From the NCBI GenBank assembly GCA_022457065.1, contig JAJGBQ010000003.1, positions 1,302,001 to 1,366,000 of the forward strand: a stretch of DNA of 64,000 nt. Direction: 5' to 3'. Both the position numbers and the translations under genes were made by a program. The notes under the pieces were generated by a model that saw nothing but the letters and a program-made list of their open reading frames with translations, searched no databases and had not been told where the DNA came from. Positions within the stretch are counted from its first letter, which is position 1. Each line of letters starts with the position of its first letter. Shown piece by piece: positions 31,338 to 43,486 of the stretch. The stretch is from Curvularia sp. ZM96 (Eukaryota; Ascomycota; Dothideomycetes; Pleosporales; Pleosporaceae).

Positions 31338-32152
31338 GGTTGGTAGCGGAAAGCATGCGCCGCCCTGGAAGAGAGCCTGTCAAAAGGGTCGCGCGTTACC
31401 GAAAAGCCGCTGACATTGAGCAGCAGAGGACAGCGAATGGCTCAAATGTGCAACATGTGGGCGAGTATTTGTCGAGAGTCGTGCAAGATGAATAAAAGCG
31501 TGAAGGACAAATGCGGTTTGCGCGCCAGCCAATTGGCACCAGAAGATGCAACGTGGAAGCTGACGTAGTAATAGGCCCGTAATTTCAGTTAGCGGGCCGA
31601 GGCGTCCTTAGGTAAGCCCCCTCCCCCTCATAATGGGTTGTCCCCACTTTGAATATGGGTTCTTTTGGCATGCTAGAGCAGTGTAGGGTTTGTGTCGAAT
31701 GAGATAAACATGCGGTACCAAACATAATACACATTTAGAAATCTTCTTCAATATAGCACATATTTTATGTATCAACGGTTTGTCTGCCCACATTGACATC
31801 AACTCCTAAGACTGCGAAATAAAGAGCACGAATTGGTTGACTATATCTTAGTAAAAATCATCTTTTTCACAAGACAGAAACACATAAATACAGAGCCAAG
31901 GTTCGAGTGTTGGAGCTTCTTACTTCTTATTCCTAACTGTAACTTGAATAATGATTCGAGATACCTGAAGAAAAGTAGAACGAAGAATGAACCTAGCATA
32001 CGTATTTTGCAAAGCACTATTTGTGTCCACGATATTTATGACGGGCGAAGAAAAGGTTATGGGACAATTGGGTCCAGGAAACATTGTGACCGAATTTGAG
32101 AAAAGTATGGACAAGTGGTAGATATGAGCAGCTTTATTGACAAGGAAACACG
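31338..32152. other. Intergenic between ALG5 start and MFS transporter 3' end
   Basis: The first about 250 bp are the likely ALG5 promoter. The rest, from about 31640, is AT-rich and full of stops in all frames. It is probably the 3' flank of the MFS gene plus spacer. I see no gene, repeat or RNA. Confidence 0.6.
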
Positions 32153-34156
32153 CTAGATCTCCGCTTCTTCTGCGCTGGCATCGCGGACTTTGTCTTCGTC
32201 GATATACACTGCCAGAGTTAGCACCCAGTTAATAAGGGGAGGCGGTTAGGATACAAACTTACCGTGCGGGCGAATGAACCAACTACACAAGAAGGCGAGA
32301 CCGAAAGTAGCAGCGAGGGATACAAACACTGTTTGCCTAAAACTCGCGACAGTGGCGCTGTATATGCCATTGAAGATGGTAGGGCCCATGACACGGGCGA
32401 CGGCGTGAAGCAATCCCGTCGCACCAAGCAACTGGCCGACTTGGTCTTGTGGCACATGCTTTGTCAGGGCAGCTCCCAATGTCGGAGATCCGATACCACC
32501 GATAGCACCAAGTGCGCCAGATAATGCGAATAGTTCGCCCCTACGTGCAACCGCATAACCGAGGTAGCCGGCCATGTCGAAGAAGATGGCAGCCCGGATA
32601 ACGGAAAGATCAAACAAATCAGAGCCGGAGCTGCGCATACGAGCGGTGCCATTCTTGCCCCTGACAAGTCGGGTGAGAATGGGTAGGATGACAAGCAGTG
32701 AGAAAACACGGCAGGTATTGACGATTGTTGTGAAGCGGCCAGACTCGAGTTCGTGCCAGTCAAATTGACGACGGGTGTATACCAGCACAACGCTCATGGA
32801 ACCCATGGCGACACCGAACATGATGGTGTCTGTAGCCGCCAATAGAAGCAAGTTCCAGCGCACAGCAGATGAGGTGCCAGGACCAGTAGGCCATAGGATC
32901 TTGAGTGGGCGGAAGAGGTTGACGGAGCGTAGCTGATTGATCCAATCTTGCGCTGGCTCGTGTCTTTCCAGTTCCTCTTGATATTTCTCCTGTGCAGCCT
33001 CCTGCCGGGCTTTGCTGAGCGACTCGGGGAGAAGAAAAATGAGGAACGCAATGAAAAAGAAATGGACGCCCAAGGCAATGTAGAAAATGAGAAGTACGGC
33101 TTCAGTCTTGCCTACCAGCTTTTCCCGGGCGTCGATAATATACCCAGCGAGAGCAGGTCCGATGGCAATGCCTCCAAACAAGCATGCGTGGAAGTATGAG
33201 AAAGCTATGTTTCGTTTCTGGGGCGAGACAACGTCAGATGCATACGAGTGTGCGCAAGCCATGCTGACAATGAACGACCCAGATATGCCTTCCAGACAGT
33301 AGCCAACCAGGATCCAGTTAACGTGAACGGTTTCTGGGAATTTGGCGGCCAATATGGTGATGACTTCACCAAACAATGTGCCGCACGTGTTGAAGATCAT
33401 AAACTTCTTGCGTCCGTATCTATCTGAGAGTGCGCCGATTTTGGGGCTGACGATGGCCGAGAGTATACCGGAGCATAGACTGGCGTACAAGAGGAAGAGT
33501 GAGGAGCGGGATGATATGGCATCGTTCTGGCATCGGTCTTGGCCGGGATCCATGGGTGACGATATCGGGTCAGCCTGCAGTGCGGCGTAATAGTCCTCGC
33601 AAACCAAATCCATGATCAGGTTGATCTTGGGTACGATGATACCGCCAAAGGCTGTCGTGAAGAGCAGAAACGGCGGGAGCAACCAGTAAATCTATGCTTG
33701 TCAGTCGTCGACGTAGCAGCGTGTAAGCCTTGATGCGCCTACAGAAGGACGCTTCCACCAGGGAAGGTCTCGAAAGTCGATGTCTCCGGCCCATTCGACT
33801 TCGCTACTGCTATCCCCGTCACTATGAGCGCCTCTATAGTCGTCTCTGAAAGTGTTCAGGAGTGGCGCGTCTTCATTCTCGCTATCGGGTCCTGGAGAGG
33901 TTGCCCCTGACTTGGGCGGCTGGTTGGAGTTCCTCACGCGGGCTCGAAGCTCACGCTCGACATCTACGTCTTCAACAAAGACCGACTCGGTGGTAGCAGC
34001 CATCTTGAACTGAGTGTCGTGTTCAACTCGTACTGGGCCAGAGGTGGACCTGGCTGGTGGTGGGGATCCGGAGTATCGAAGGGAGACGGTATTTGGACTA
34101 CGACGGCGTGCGCATTGCTGGAGCTCAACTGCTTCTTCTGTTAGCTTCCCCTCCAT
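32153..34156 (-). CDS. MFS transporter
   Basis: Exons on the minus strand are 34156-33743, 33691-32263 and 32208-32153, giving 632 aa with 51- and 54-nt introns. The last exon is only 56 nt and ends DEDKVRDASAEEAEI. About 140 hydrophilic, acidic residues precede the first membrane segment, YWLLPPFLLFTTAFGGIIVP. The major-facilitator signature between segments 2 and 3 is GALSDRYGRKKFMI. A total of about 12 hydrophobic segments can be counted, with a charged central loop (ESLSKARQEAAQEKYQEEL). It resembles the fungal group of yeast Ycr023c, whose substrate is not established. A second ATG (MAATTESVF at 34003) has good context and would give 581 aa; which start is used is open. Confidence 0.9.
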
Positions 34157-34717
34157 TGTGTGGTAGGCAGTATCCAGAAGCCATGTTGCGACGCGTTAGC
34201 GCAAAAGCAATGAGGCGCAATTGTCATCATCGTCGGCATCGGGACAGTGTGCTTCTCAGCTTACCAAGAATAGAACGCCTTACATACAGCCCGCGACGAT
34301 CGCGTTATCAAGGAGAAAGAATGACGAGTGACTGCAGAGAAGAAGTATTCGGACGATTCATCCGTGACATCACGTCCGCTAGCGCTCGCTTGAAGAAGGG
34401 CGCAACTGTGGAGGATTCGCTCAAATACATGTCATGACGTTGCCATGTTTCGCGTATCAGATGGGGCCGTCGAGGGAACGCTAGTACGCTTACGGCTCGG
34501 ATGCATGGAATCAGTTCCGCCAGCCACAGGGCTTATCGCTAATTTCTAGTTGATTCATACGGAAATCAAAGAAAACAGAATTTGTTTGTGGATAGTATTA
34601 TCTTCATAGAGTAGGCTACTCGAGGATGGGGCAGAGGACTGTGGCCAGCACAGAACGCAGCGTCACCATACAGAGCCAAGAGAAACAACGTGATACAAAG
34701 ATAAGCTTTGGTGTCAC
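34157..34717. other. Intergenic, MFS promoter and histidine-kinase 3' flank
   Basis: This 561-bp spacer lies between two genes in the same direction. The left part should hold the MFS transporter promoter; a tcatgacg motif lies near 34433. The frames seen here have no recognisable content. Confidence 0.55.
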
Positions 34718-37700
34718 TCATTCACACGTCAGGCTATCTCGCCATCTCCCAACAACCCACTGCAGGTCCCCCAACCGTGCAGGCTTGACAAGATATTGGT
34801 CAACGCCCGACGCATAAGCAGCATTGCGATCCTTGTCGCTCGACAGACCAGTAAGTGCGCATATGTACACCCGAGACTGACATCCCCGCTGGGTCTCAAT
34901 CTCACGAATTTGCCTCGCAACATCGAACCCGGAAACTTCGGGCATCGAGAGGTCAAGAAATATGAGGTCAAACCGCTGGGATGCCTGGTCTTCTTCAAAG
35001 AATGCTTGTTTGAACGCATCAATCGCCTTCTGCCCGCCATCGACTGACTTTGCTTTGATTTTGCTGCATTTCTGTGCATACATGCTCAGTACTTTGAGGT
35101 TGACTGGATTGTCATCAACCAGCAGAAGTTTTGGCTCTCTGGTGTTGTGTTTCTGGGACAGCAAACCTGCTGGTTCTGCATCGCTATGCACGTTGTTGAC
35201 CGGGAGCTTTGCGGCTGTATCAGCCACAACCCCGTCAGAAGATCCCTTGCCATCGGCTTTTGACGTTGCTTCCGATGATATTGCTTCCATTGATATCGTT
35301 TCTGCAATATCGTTCTTCTCAAGAGTTGTTTTGACTGTTAACTGAGACGCTAACTGAGACAATACATCACCGGATGCTATGCCGTCCGTCTCTTCTCCAC
35401 CTCTTCCTGCGGCTAGAATAGTGTCTGTTGTTTCTTCCATCAAAGTCTGTAGCTGGTCATCATCGTCGTGAGGGTACGGAGGTACAACTAAATCAGGGAA
35501 CAAACATGTCAACGCTTCTTGGAGGCTGGAGAGTGTGACTGGACCAACGATGGTGGCAATGTTCTCCAGAGGCGTTGTTTCTGAGTTGAGAGTTGTTTGA
35601 AGGTCTGGACAAAGCACTAGGCACTTGTTGTGACCGAAAACATCGCCATGGATTTGTCTTGCATCTGCCAAATTTTCTTCCAAGACAACTAGCAGGCGCA
35701 AGCCCGTGCTAGACGACTCCCAAGGCGCGACTGTAACTCGGAACCATCGTCCTAGACTTCGTGTGAGCGACGCCTGGAGTATCTCGTTGCATCGATCACC
35801 ACGCACTCCGCCTACTCTCACCCATCTGCTTGGACTGAACACGCTCACCTGGAGGTCAGGTAAACCGCTGGCTCCAAGTTCCGTTGTGTGGCTTGGATCA
35901 AAAATCACTCGTTTGGAAGGGAACATAGCGGTGAAAGTGGAGCCACGTGATTCCTTTGATTCAACATCAAGTCGGCCGTTTAGCGCAGTAATGGTGCGCT
36001 TCACAATAGAAAGTCCGAGTCCAGTCCCTTCAACGAGGGGATCTTCCTGTGAAAAGGCCTCGAAGATGGAATGTCGAAGGAAATCTGGATTGATGCCTTT
36101 GCCAGCGTCGATAAAGCGCAGTGTGCAAAAGTTTTCGTCAACGTCTAATGTCACTCGAACGCATCCTGTAGGGTAACTAAATTTCAAAGCGTTGCTCTGT
36201 AGAGAGATTAGTCAAGACGATGCAAATGGTTGCTTGAAGTCTTTCTTACTAGCAAATGAGTGAAAATTGCCCGAAAGCTAGCAACAGCTGTGAGTGTGCA
36301 GGACAAAGAAATATTTGTGTCGAAAAATATAGCAGGATGATGTTTCGGCCCAGGCGAAGGATCTGGTGACGGAGGTGATGACGACTGACTACCGGTGCAC
36401 TCACTATGGCTAGGAAACTGATGCTGGATAGTGTCCCTCAAGCGAAGATTTCGTACTTCTCGTTGGAATACTTCTTCACAAACGCTCAACATCTTTGAAT
36501 TGTGCTTTTTGACGGAGATGGCTGCCGCCTGTGGGTACCTAGGACTAGATTGCTGCCCAGTCCATACACTCGACCCGTTCGAGCGTGTTTCTTCCAAAAC
36601 CCGCGCCGTGGAGCTGATTTTGCTAAAATGTAATACGTGTTCGATGGTGTTGAGTAGTGAGATACTGCTGTATCGAGCTGTTTCGAGTAGATCGTGTTGA
36701 TCGGCATTGTAGGGCGTGTCGGCTAAGAGTTCAAGCGCAGAAAGTATCCCGTGCAGAGGTGTGCGCATCTCGTGGGACATGGAGCCGAGAAAATCAGACT
36801 TGATTTTATCCATGGCTTGCACCTCGAGACGTCGCACTTGTGTCATGAGTGTCGTGCAAAATGCCGAGATGGACAAAAGATCAGTGGAACCTAGGTACAC
36901 TCGGGACTGATCGTTAGCAAAGCCCAGGACCGCTCCAATGTTCCGTTCGCGATGCGTGTCCCATAGGGGCATTACGACTATCTGCTTTGCCACTCGGAAA
37001 ATTTGTGGCAGCTCAGAGGAAATAAGCTCGTCCACTATAAGAACCACCTGGTCCGCATTTGTAGCGGCGACAATGCCGTCTGAACTACCCAGTGTCTGGA
37101 TGACACAACCTTGAGGAAACATCTCTAGTAACCTTTCCAGAAATGGTTGTGACGGATCTCCAGGTTGTTGCTCCATAGGTCCGAGATGCTCAGCCAAAAC
37201 TTTCGACCCATTCCAATCTGGGTTGTTGTTGGTGTAACTTCCAAATTGATCTACCTCGTGGATCCTGACGCCGTCGAATTCAAAAGTGTCTTGAAGCAGG
37301 GTTGCTGCGAGCTGATATAGTCGTAAGGTGGCTTCAGTATACAAATTCGACACCCTAGTCTCCCTCTGCTCAGGCTGCTCGCTCTCAACGTCAGGAGTGG
37401 CCTTTGTAGAAAATTCAGCATCCAGCAACGAAGCGAAACCCTTGTTGAATCTTAGGACCCTCTTGCCCTCCAAAGCCTCCACGGCTTGTTCGAGATATTT
37501 GATAATGTGTGCGGCTGTCTCAAACAGGTACGAACGGTTTTCGACGGAAAGACCTTTGTCCGACGGCGCTTCGCAAAAGATGAAGACAGTACCAATGTTT
37601 GGGCCGCCATACGGGTTCAAAGGGACTCCTGCGTAATGCCGAAACTTGGCAATCTCCCCTTTTACAAACGGGAGGTCTTTGGTTCTGTCTAGTTTAGCCA

Positions 37701-38200
37701 TGTCGAGTTCTTCATACAAGGCCATGTTTCCAGGACGGTTCTGCATCGTAATGGTTCGTTCGCACAAACCGCCATGGTGGGAAACCGACTCGCAGCCATA
37801 CCATTTGGTCGAATCTATTGGGAGATGATTAGCTTGATAGAAATAGCGCATTCGGAGAACCCGGGTCGACGTACTCACCCAGCGTGACCTTGACCTCGTT
37901 CATGTTGGTCCGGCTGGCGCCTGATACAAAATATTGTGTGTGATCATCCAGTAAGCTGACCATGGCCAAGTCAACGCCTATTCGATGAACAAGACATCGA
38001 AGCAAGGCAGCAAGTGCACCATCTGGCTCATTTTGCGAGTATTCATGTCGCTCTAATGGCTGGCTTGTCAAGCTGCTGTCTGCCACGCGCGAGTACTTGA
38101 TGACAGATGGTAAAACTTGACAAAAGCGCCTTACTTCCCAAACTCTGGTGCGATTGGCAATCAAAGCTTGCTGTTGCTCGCTAAGCTCGGAAAATGGCAT
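34718..38200 (-). CDS. Hybrid histidine kinase (GAF, HisKA, HATPase, receiver)
   Basis: Exons on the minus strand are 38200-37879, 37814-36250 and 36196-34718, giving 1121 aa with 64- and 53-nt introns. A GAF-like region covers about residues 60-210. The HisKA box SHEMRTPLHGILSALELL has its phospho-His near 454. The ATPase domain has an intact N box (LLSNALKFS, rebuilt across intron 2), G1 DAGKGI and G2 GTGLGLSIVKR near 688. A weakly conserved 200-residue stretch follows. The C-terminal receiver (about 985-1110) opens LLLVDDNPVNLKVL, with phospho-Asp near 1043 in FLDLSMPE and the Lys in LVKPA. There is no membrane segment, so it is a soluble sensor that passes phosphate through an HPt protein to response regulators. 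The signal is unknown, and I do not place it in a fungal kinase class. Confidence 0.93.
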
Positions 38201-40237
38201 GCGGGGCGAGTTGTTGAGGACGTTCTTTGCGCAGAATGTCCTGGTACAACAATGGTTCTGCGAACAAATGGCGCAGTCATTTACGGTGCCCAGAACACTG
38301 CGTCCGTGTACATACTACTCCGCCTTGCGGACGGGCCGTTATATATAGTACCATCTCAATTGCAGATCGTAACACATCCTTCTTCTCGGCCCTTCTTTTT
38401 CGTCGGGACGTTAGCCTCGGCATAGCCATACGGCTTATGTCATCCCACTCATTAGGTCCCGATCTTTGTGTTTTGTGAAATTCTCAGGACTTCGCAGCAA
38501 TTTCAACTCGCTCGCGCAGCTTACCTTTCAAGGCTGTTGATTTGCGCAGGCGCTTGGTGCAATCGGTCGCCTGGACAGCATTGCGGGGTGCCGAGCTGGC
38601 CATCCTCGCATCTCTTATTTTGCATTTTTGATACAATCACCTAATCTGTGTTGATACACAATGAGATCATCAATCCCAGCTCTCGATCTTGGCTAACTTT
38701 CAAATTCCAGCCCCTTTCCTGGACATCGTAGTGGCAAAGCAGACTGGGCCAGAACTGCCAAGAAGCTGATCACCATCACGAATCCGGTTTGCGCAGCCGT
38801 AAAGAATAGACGTTGATTTTGCAAGGATAGACATTCGCATAACACACGAACTCAGGAGTGACTCGGAGTTGCCGTCTCTAACCTTATTTTTATGCAAGCT
38901 CAAGTATGCTAGGGAAGTGGATAATTTTTGTCCATGTGCGGTTGAGGCTTACGAAGGGGATGAAAAGACGGATTCGTGGCTGGATGTGAAGGACTTCCCC
39001 TATTAGTTGCCTCATTCCCAGGGCGTGCGCCATTAGGATAAACGCGCATTGGCGAAGCTCCTGATCCAGGTTTTCAGCTGTCAAGTCTTCATTGCCATGA
39101 CTCTTGTCGCCACTCCGACCCTTGAACATGGGCGGCACAGCCACTCGATTCGTCGTCAGCATTATCTGACTGACTTGCAAGACATCCTATGAGTTTTGAT
39201 TCTGATCAAACACATATTCCAAGGTCGCGTCGTGGCTGGCTCTCCAGGATGTTTGCTGGCCGTACGTAGTGTCGCGAAGTGCCAGCAGCGGAGCTAGAGC
39301 TGCAGGCCTAGTGGCCATGAGGAATTGGTGGACGCGTTGGCACAACCTGACCGCCTTTTTTACTTGGATCCTACTGTTCTGGATACGAATTCACTGGAAC
39401 ATAGTGAGCCAGATGGATGAGAAGAAGAAGATTTCGAAAAGAGTGTCTCATCCTGTAAAGCGAGCGTCACTGAGGAGTAAACTACAATGCCACAGTAGAT
39501 CAACTGGATGAGATTGGAGAACCCATGTAAACTGTTACGTGGGTACCTGTTAAAGAGTTCTCATCTCTCGAGGAGAGAACGGAAGAGGAAAGAAGAAGGG
39601 GGTTGCTTCTATCCCATGGACTCTGCATCTCGTGGACTTGGAGCAGGACTCACAACCCTTGTGGAAGAACCTTTAACCATAGTTAGTGAACTGTTCCATG
39701 AATAGCAGGGTTTGTACGCCATTTTAAGTCAATAAGCTGAATATTACGATATATCTTGTGTCTGTGCTTGGAGATCCGGTGAAGGAAGGTACGCCAACAG
39801 CTATGCCTGCCGGACCTGAAGGAAAAGCATCACCAAGGACGCTTTGTCCTTCAGAAGTCGGCTGATGAAGTGTGAATCTAGCAACAAGACTAGTACCAAT
39901 TAGAGTCTGTGGAGTTTCGTGATGGATGTCATCTGGCAGTTCTTACCTATCATACCTACTATAATATCTGAATCATGTCATTGTCCCAACACTATTGGAC
40001 CAACCAAGATTTCCATTTCTTGTCATGTAGTGCTGGCCCCATTGATATCATAATTGCTCCTTCAGCCGCGCGTTACGAGTTTATGATTGGCAATGTTGTA
40101 CTTGTTGCAGCCTATTACGAATACGCCGGTCCTCAAGAAGCCTTGGACGGCATATCCTGCAGCTGACTACCGAACTATTGGAAGAGATGGTAGCCGCATG
40201 CGGTTCCCTGATGTTCGGGTAACAATAAGGCAACGGA

Positions 40238-40251
40238 CCGCAAATTTGCGG
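40238..40251. repeat. Perfect 14-nt palindrome
   Basis: The sequence ccgcaaatttgcgg is its own reverse complement and lies in the gene-poor island. It could be a dimeric protein-binding site or chance; nothing around it decides. Confidence 0.6.
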
Positions 40252-41944
40252 ACAGATAATGCAACTACGGCACGGGATGTCTCGTATACAACCTCAGCCT
40301 TGTGGGTTCTGTTGCACACCTAAGGTGTAATCATCAGCGTTTCGGCCCCAAACTGTTCTTTTTCCGGAATTGGAGGTCGGTTCCCTGACCTGATTGCTTG
40401 TTTCCATTGCCGCCTAAAATCCCCGCCTGAACGGATAGTTCATCAGCAGAAGGACTGGTCCACGTTAGCGCTCCATAGAACTGGTCCGGAATGTTCTCCA
40501 CAAAATTGCGCAATTGTACCAATGCAAGAAGCTCGGCCGATATGTGCGAAGGACTACGTATATCGGTTTACCTCTCGCCAAATTCATGCACCGATATCGC
40601 GCTCGTATCAATAGCCAAAAGCAATAACATGGCAAAAAGCAAGTGACTCGCACACCCTCAGATGTGCATTGCGGTCAGAATGTGCACCTCTTAATGTGTG
40701 GTTGTATCCGAGTCTCTTTCGAATTCTTTGCACGGCTCTGGACTTGCAATTTACACCTAGTGTGACAATGGAATATTGGGATTGTAGGACCATCTCATAC
40801 TCTCGAGATCTAGAAAAACGGGTCGCTAGGCCTACAAAACACATGTGCATGGTAAAACATAATATGTTGCTTCTGTCAATGATTAGAGATGGTGGGTGGG
40901 CTCAACGCTTATGATTATCCGGCGACCTCGCTTAGATTATCTGCTGGCTACATGTGCTTGTTGGATACCGAGTTTGTGTGCCGTGTGACCTTGGTAGGTG
41001 TGATAGATCTGTAGGAGCGTGATTGATGACGTGCTTGTCTCGACGCATATGTATTCACCGTTCACTGCTGCTCACTCAGCCTGATGCAGGTCATCGGGGG
41101 AGATTCAGCCGTCGTTCGTGATGAGTTGTAAGAATTATCAGATGGCAAACCTGAGGCATTCCTTAAGGATCTATGTCAACCAACGAACGAATCCCGATTG
41201 GGTTATCAAATAGAGTCTTGAAACCATAATCGCCGTTGAAGCCATACATAGTACTTACAATTATTGCCCCCACTTTTCAGCCTTGCTTTTGGCCCCCAAC
41301 TTTCGAAATCGCACCTCAGCTACCCGATTTCCATGTCGCTGGAAGCCTGGAAGGCCTCTCAGTCACAAAAGGTCATTTCAAAACGCATTTGGTTTGCTTT
41401 TGCAGGACCAGCCGCTCGTTAAGCGACTATACAAGGTATCTCTGTACCATGTAGTGCTTCTGATAGGTCGATTGGTTTACCGCTTTGGCGACCAAGGTTA
41501 CGACACTTGTTTGTCAGTCCTGCAATACTAAGACCAGTCAATGATTGATTTTGGCAGGGCTGGATACAGGTTACGCGCTGCAACCTGTTTTCCCATGATA
41601 AGCCTTCTCGGGATGGCCCTGTGGTTGTATCAGCTGTTCCTAGATGCCTGCATGCATGATGAATGATATTGTCATCTTCTTCTAGAGAAGGGTCCGTTGT
41701 TGATTAGGTCGAATTTGATGCACCAGTGGGTACACTATCAGCTGGGATTTCGGAAGTGGTTGAGAATCCGAGTGGCTAAAACACGACATTGTTGTCAATT
41801 GCCCCGCATTTTACGTATCAACGAAGACGAAGCAGCTCCATAGAAATTATCCACTAATGCGCATCCAGGGTGATCAGAATCCTGCACAAATGTGGTCCTG
41901 TAGGAATTCTAGGGAACTTACGCGGCCATGCCACAAAGCCACCG

Positions 41945-42508
41945 TCCCGTTACACTGGAAATAGAAACTTTCCATACGGTGCACCATACTCATCAGGCCA
42001 AGACCAAGTTTCAGTATGACTATCACATACATGCTACAACGTATCAGCCAACGGCCCGAATGGAGACTTTCCACGAATCCTGCTGTAATGGACAGGTCAA
42101 TCGCGCTTCATTTGGTTGCGTTGTGGAACTGAAAGATTGGTGTTCCCAGGATAAGGATCGTTATACTCGTACAACTGATGCCCGCTCTCGTTGCGTTCCG
42201 AGGAGCGATGTCGACACCGGATACATCACCTGATGTATGTTCCGCCCATCTGGGACTCTAAAGTGTCCTGTAAGTCGTCCAATGGAATCCAGGAGCAGCG
42301 TTTGAGGGTATCCTGTTTCATGAATCGATGGAAAAAACAATGCGCCAGATCGATGGTACACCACATTTGCTTGGCTAGCGCGTACAGTATATGTACCCGT
42401 ATCTTCGGTGTCCATCGGAAAAATAAAGTCGATCCCTGATTTCCAACAACTTCGTTTGCCTGCAATTACCGGAAAGAACATGGCAGCAAGGCTGTCGAGC
42501 TTGTACAT
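41945..42508 (-). pseudogene. Possible decayed or unrecognised gene
   Basis: On the minus strand, 42508-42161 is open for 115 codons starting ATG (MYKLDSLAAMFFPVIAGK), a mildly signal-peptide-like start. Just downstream, other frames read like protein: LYEYNDPYPGNTNLSVPQRN (about 42175-42100) and then WSWPDEYGAPYGKFLFPV in a third frame, with a TAG inside that segment. The changes of frame and the internal stop suggest a broken gene, or an unspliced one whose introns I cannot place. I recognise no family. Confidence 0.25.
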
Positions 42509-43486
42509 ATCACAGTTTCGACATGATGTTCAAAGCGCCGGAAACGCACATTTCGAAAACGCTGTGTTCCCTCCATCCGCGTACGGGTTGGTGCAGGTGA
42601 AAAGTAACATGCGCGGCTCGTGTAGCATACTCTTTGTCGTGTCCAAACACGTGTATAACCAGTGCCCTTGACAAAGGACAGCGGACAAAATGGCCGATAT
42701 CCAGTCCCTGTTTTGCGTCAGTTTGGATGAGGACGCTTTTGTCGCATTACGCGAACGAGATTTACTAAGCTGCTCATAGCGATAACATTGCTACATTGGT
42801 GGGAGGACTTTTGTGGAGTGTTTTGCTCGCGATACTAAATCTATTCAAGGGATAGGCTAAAGAAAGGAATGGAAAGTAAAGGCCTCATATCAGGCAAACT
42901 TTGGAGCTACGATCGATCGGGCACCAAAAGCGTGGCTTGCTGGGGTGGAGGCCCGGTGATAAAATTAAAGCAGTTGCCTGCACAACCAGTTGGTTGCCTG
43001 CTTGCCTGATTTGCCTTGTCGGCGCAACCTAGAGCCGCATCGAATATATCCACTACCAACTCGCAGTCAGACGTTCAATATCTTGAATATCTTGATTTTT
43101 AATTCAACAAGTCACGTGTCGTTTGCCAATTGTTGTTTTCATTGGAATAGCTGTCCTTGTCGCCAGAAACGTCATTCTCGGTACCAACCGGTTTCTGCTC
43201 ATCAATTTCCCAACATCTTCATTTCAAACCCCACAAGCATCTAGCTGCTTAGCGACTCTATGTGCGACAGCGTGCAAAACGAGCAGAAGATTGCTATGAG
43301 GAGCACATGAGCTGTACTGGCGGATTTCCAACTCATCTTCGACTCGAGTGTGCGCCTACGCTTGGGTAATGCGGGCATATCCTCGCCCACCAATCATATC
43401 ACGTGTCTCAAGCCTTTTTGACACGCGTCAGCTGCACAGGCGAAAACATCTTTCCGAGAATTACACCTGAAGCGCCTAGCCACAGA

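Larger units (their letters stand above)
38201..43486. other. Gene-poor 5.3 kb island
   Basis: No complete gene is recognisable. The first about 400 bp are probably the histidine-kinase promoter, with a ttatatatagta TATA-like run near 38340. The last about 500 bp are probably the promoter of the EST1-like gene. In between lie only short frames with no known similarity. Base composition is not strongly AT-rich, so extensive RIP is not evident by eye. Minus-strand protein-like fragments occur near 38.7-39.2, 40.33-40.56 and 41.9-42.5 kb and are treated as separate observations. A 14-nt palindrome lies at 40238-40251. Confidence 0.6.

Noticed and set aside
31880..31920. ggttcgagtgttgg as a tRNA B box
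   Set aside because: No matching A box or cloverleaf pairing could be found around it.
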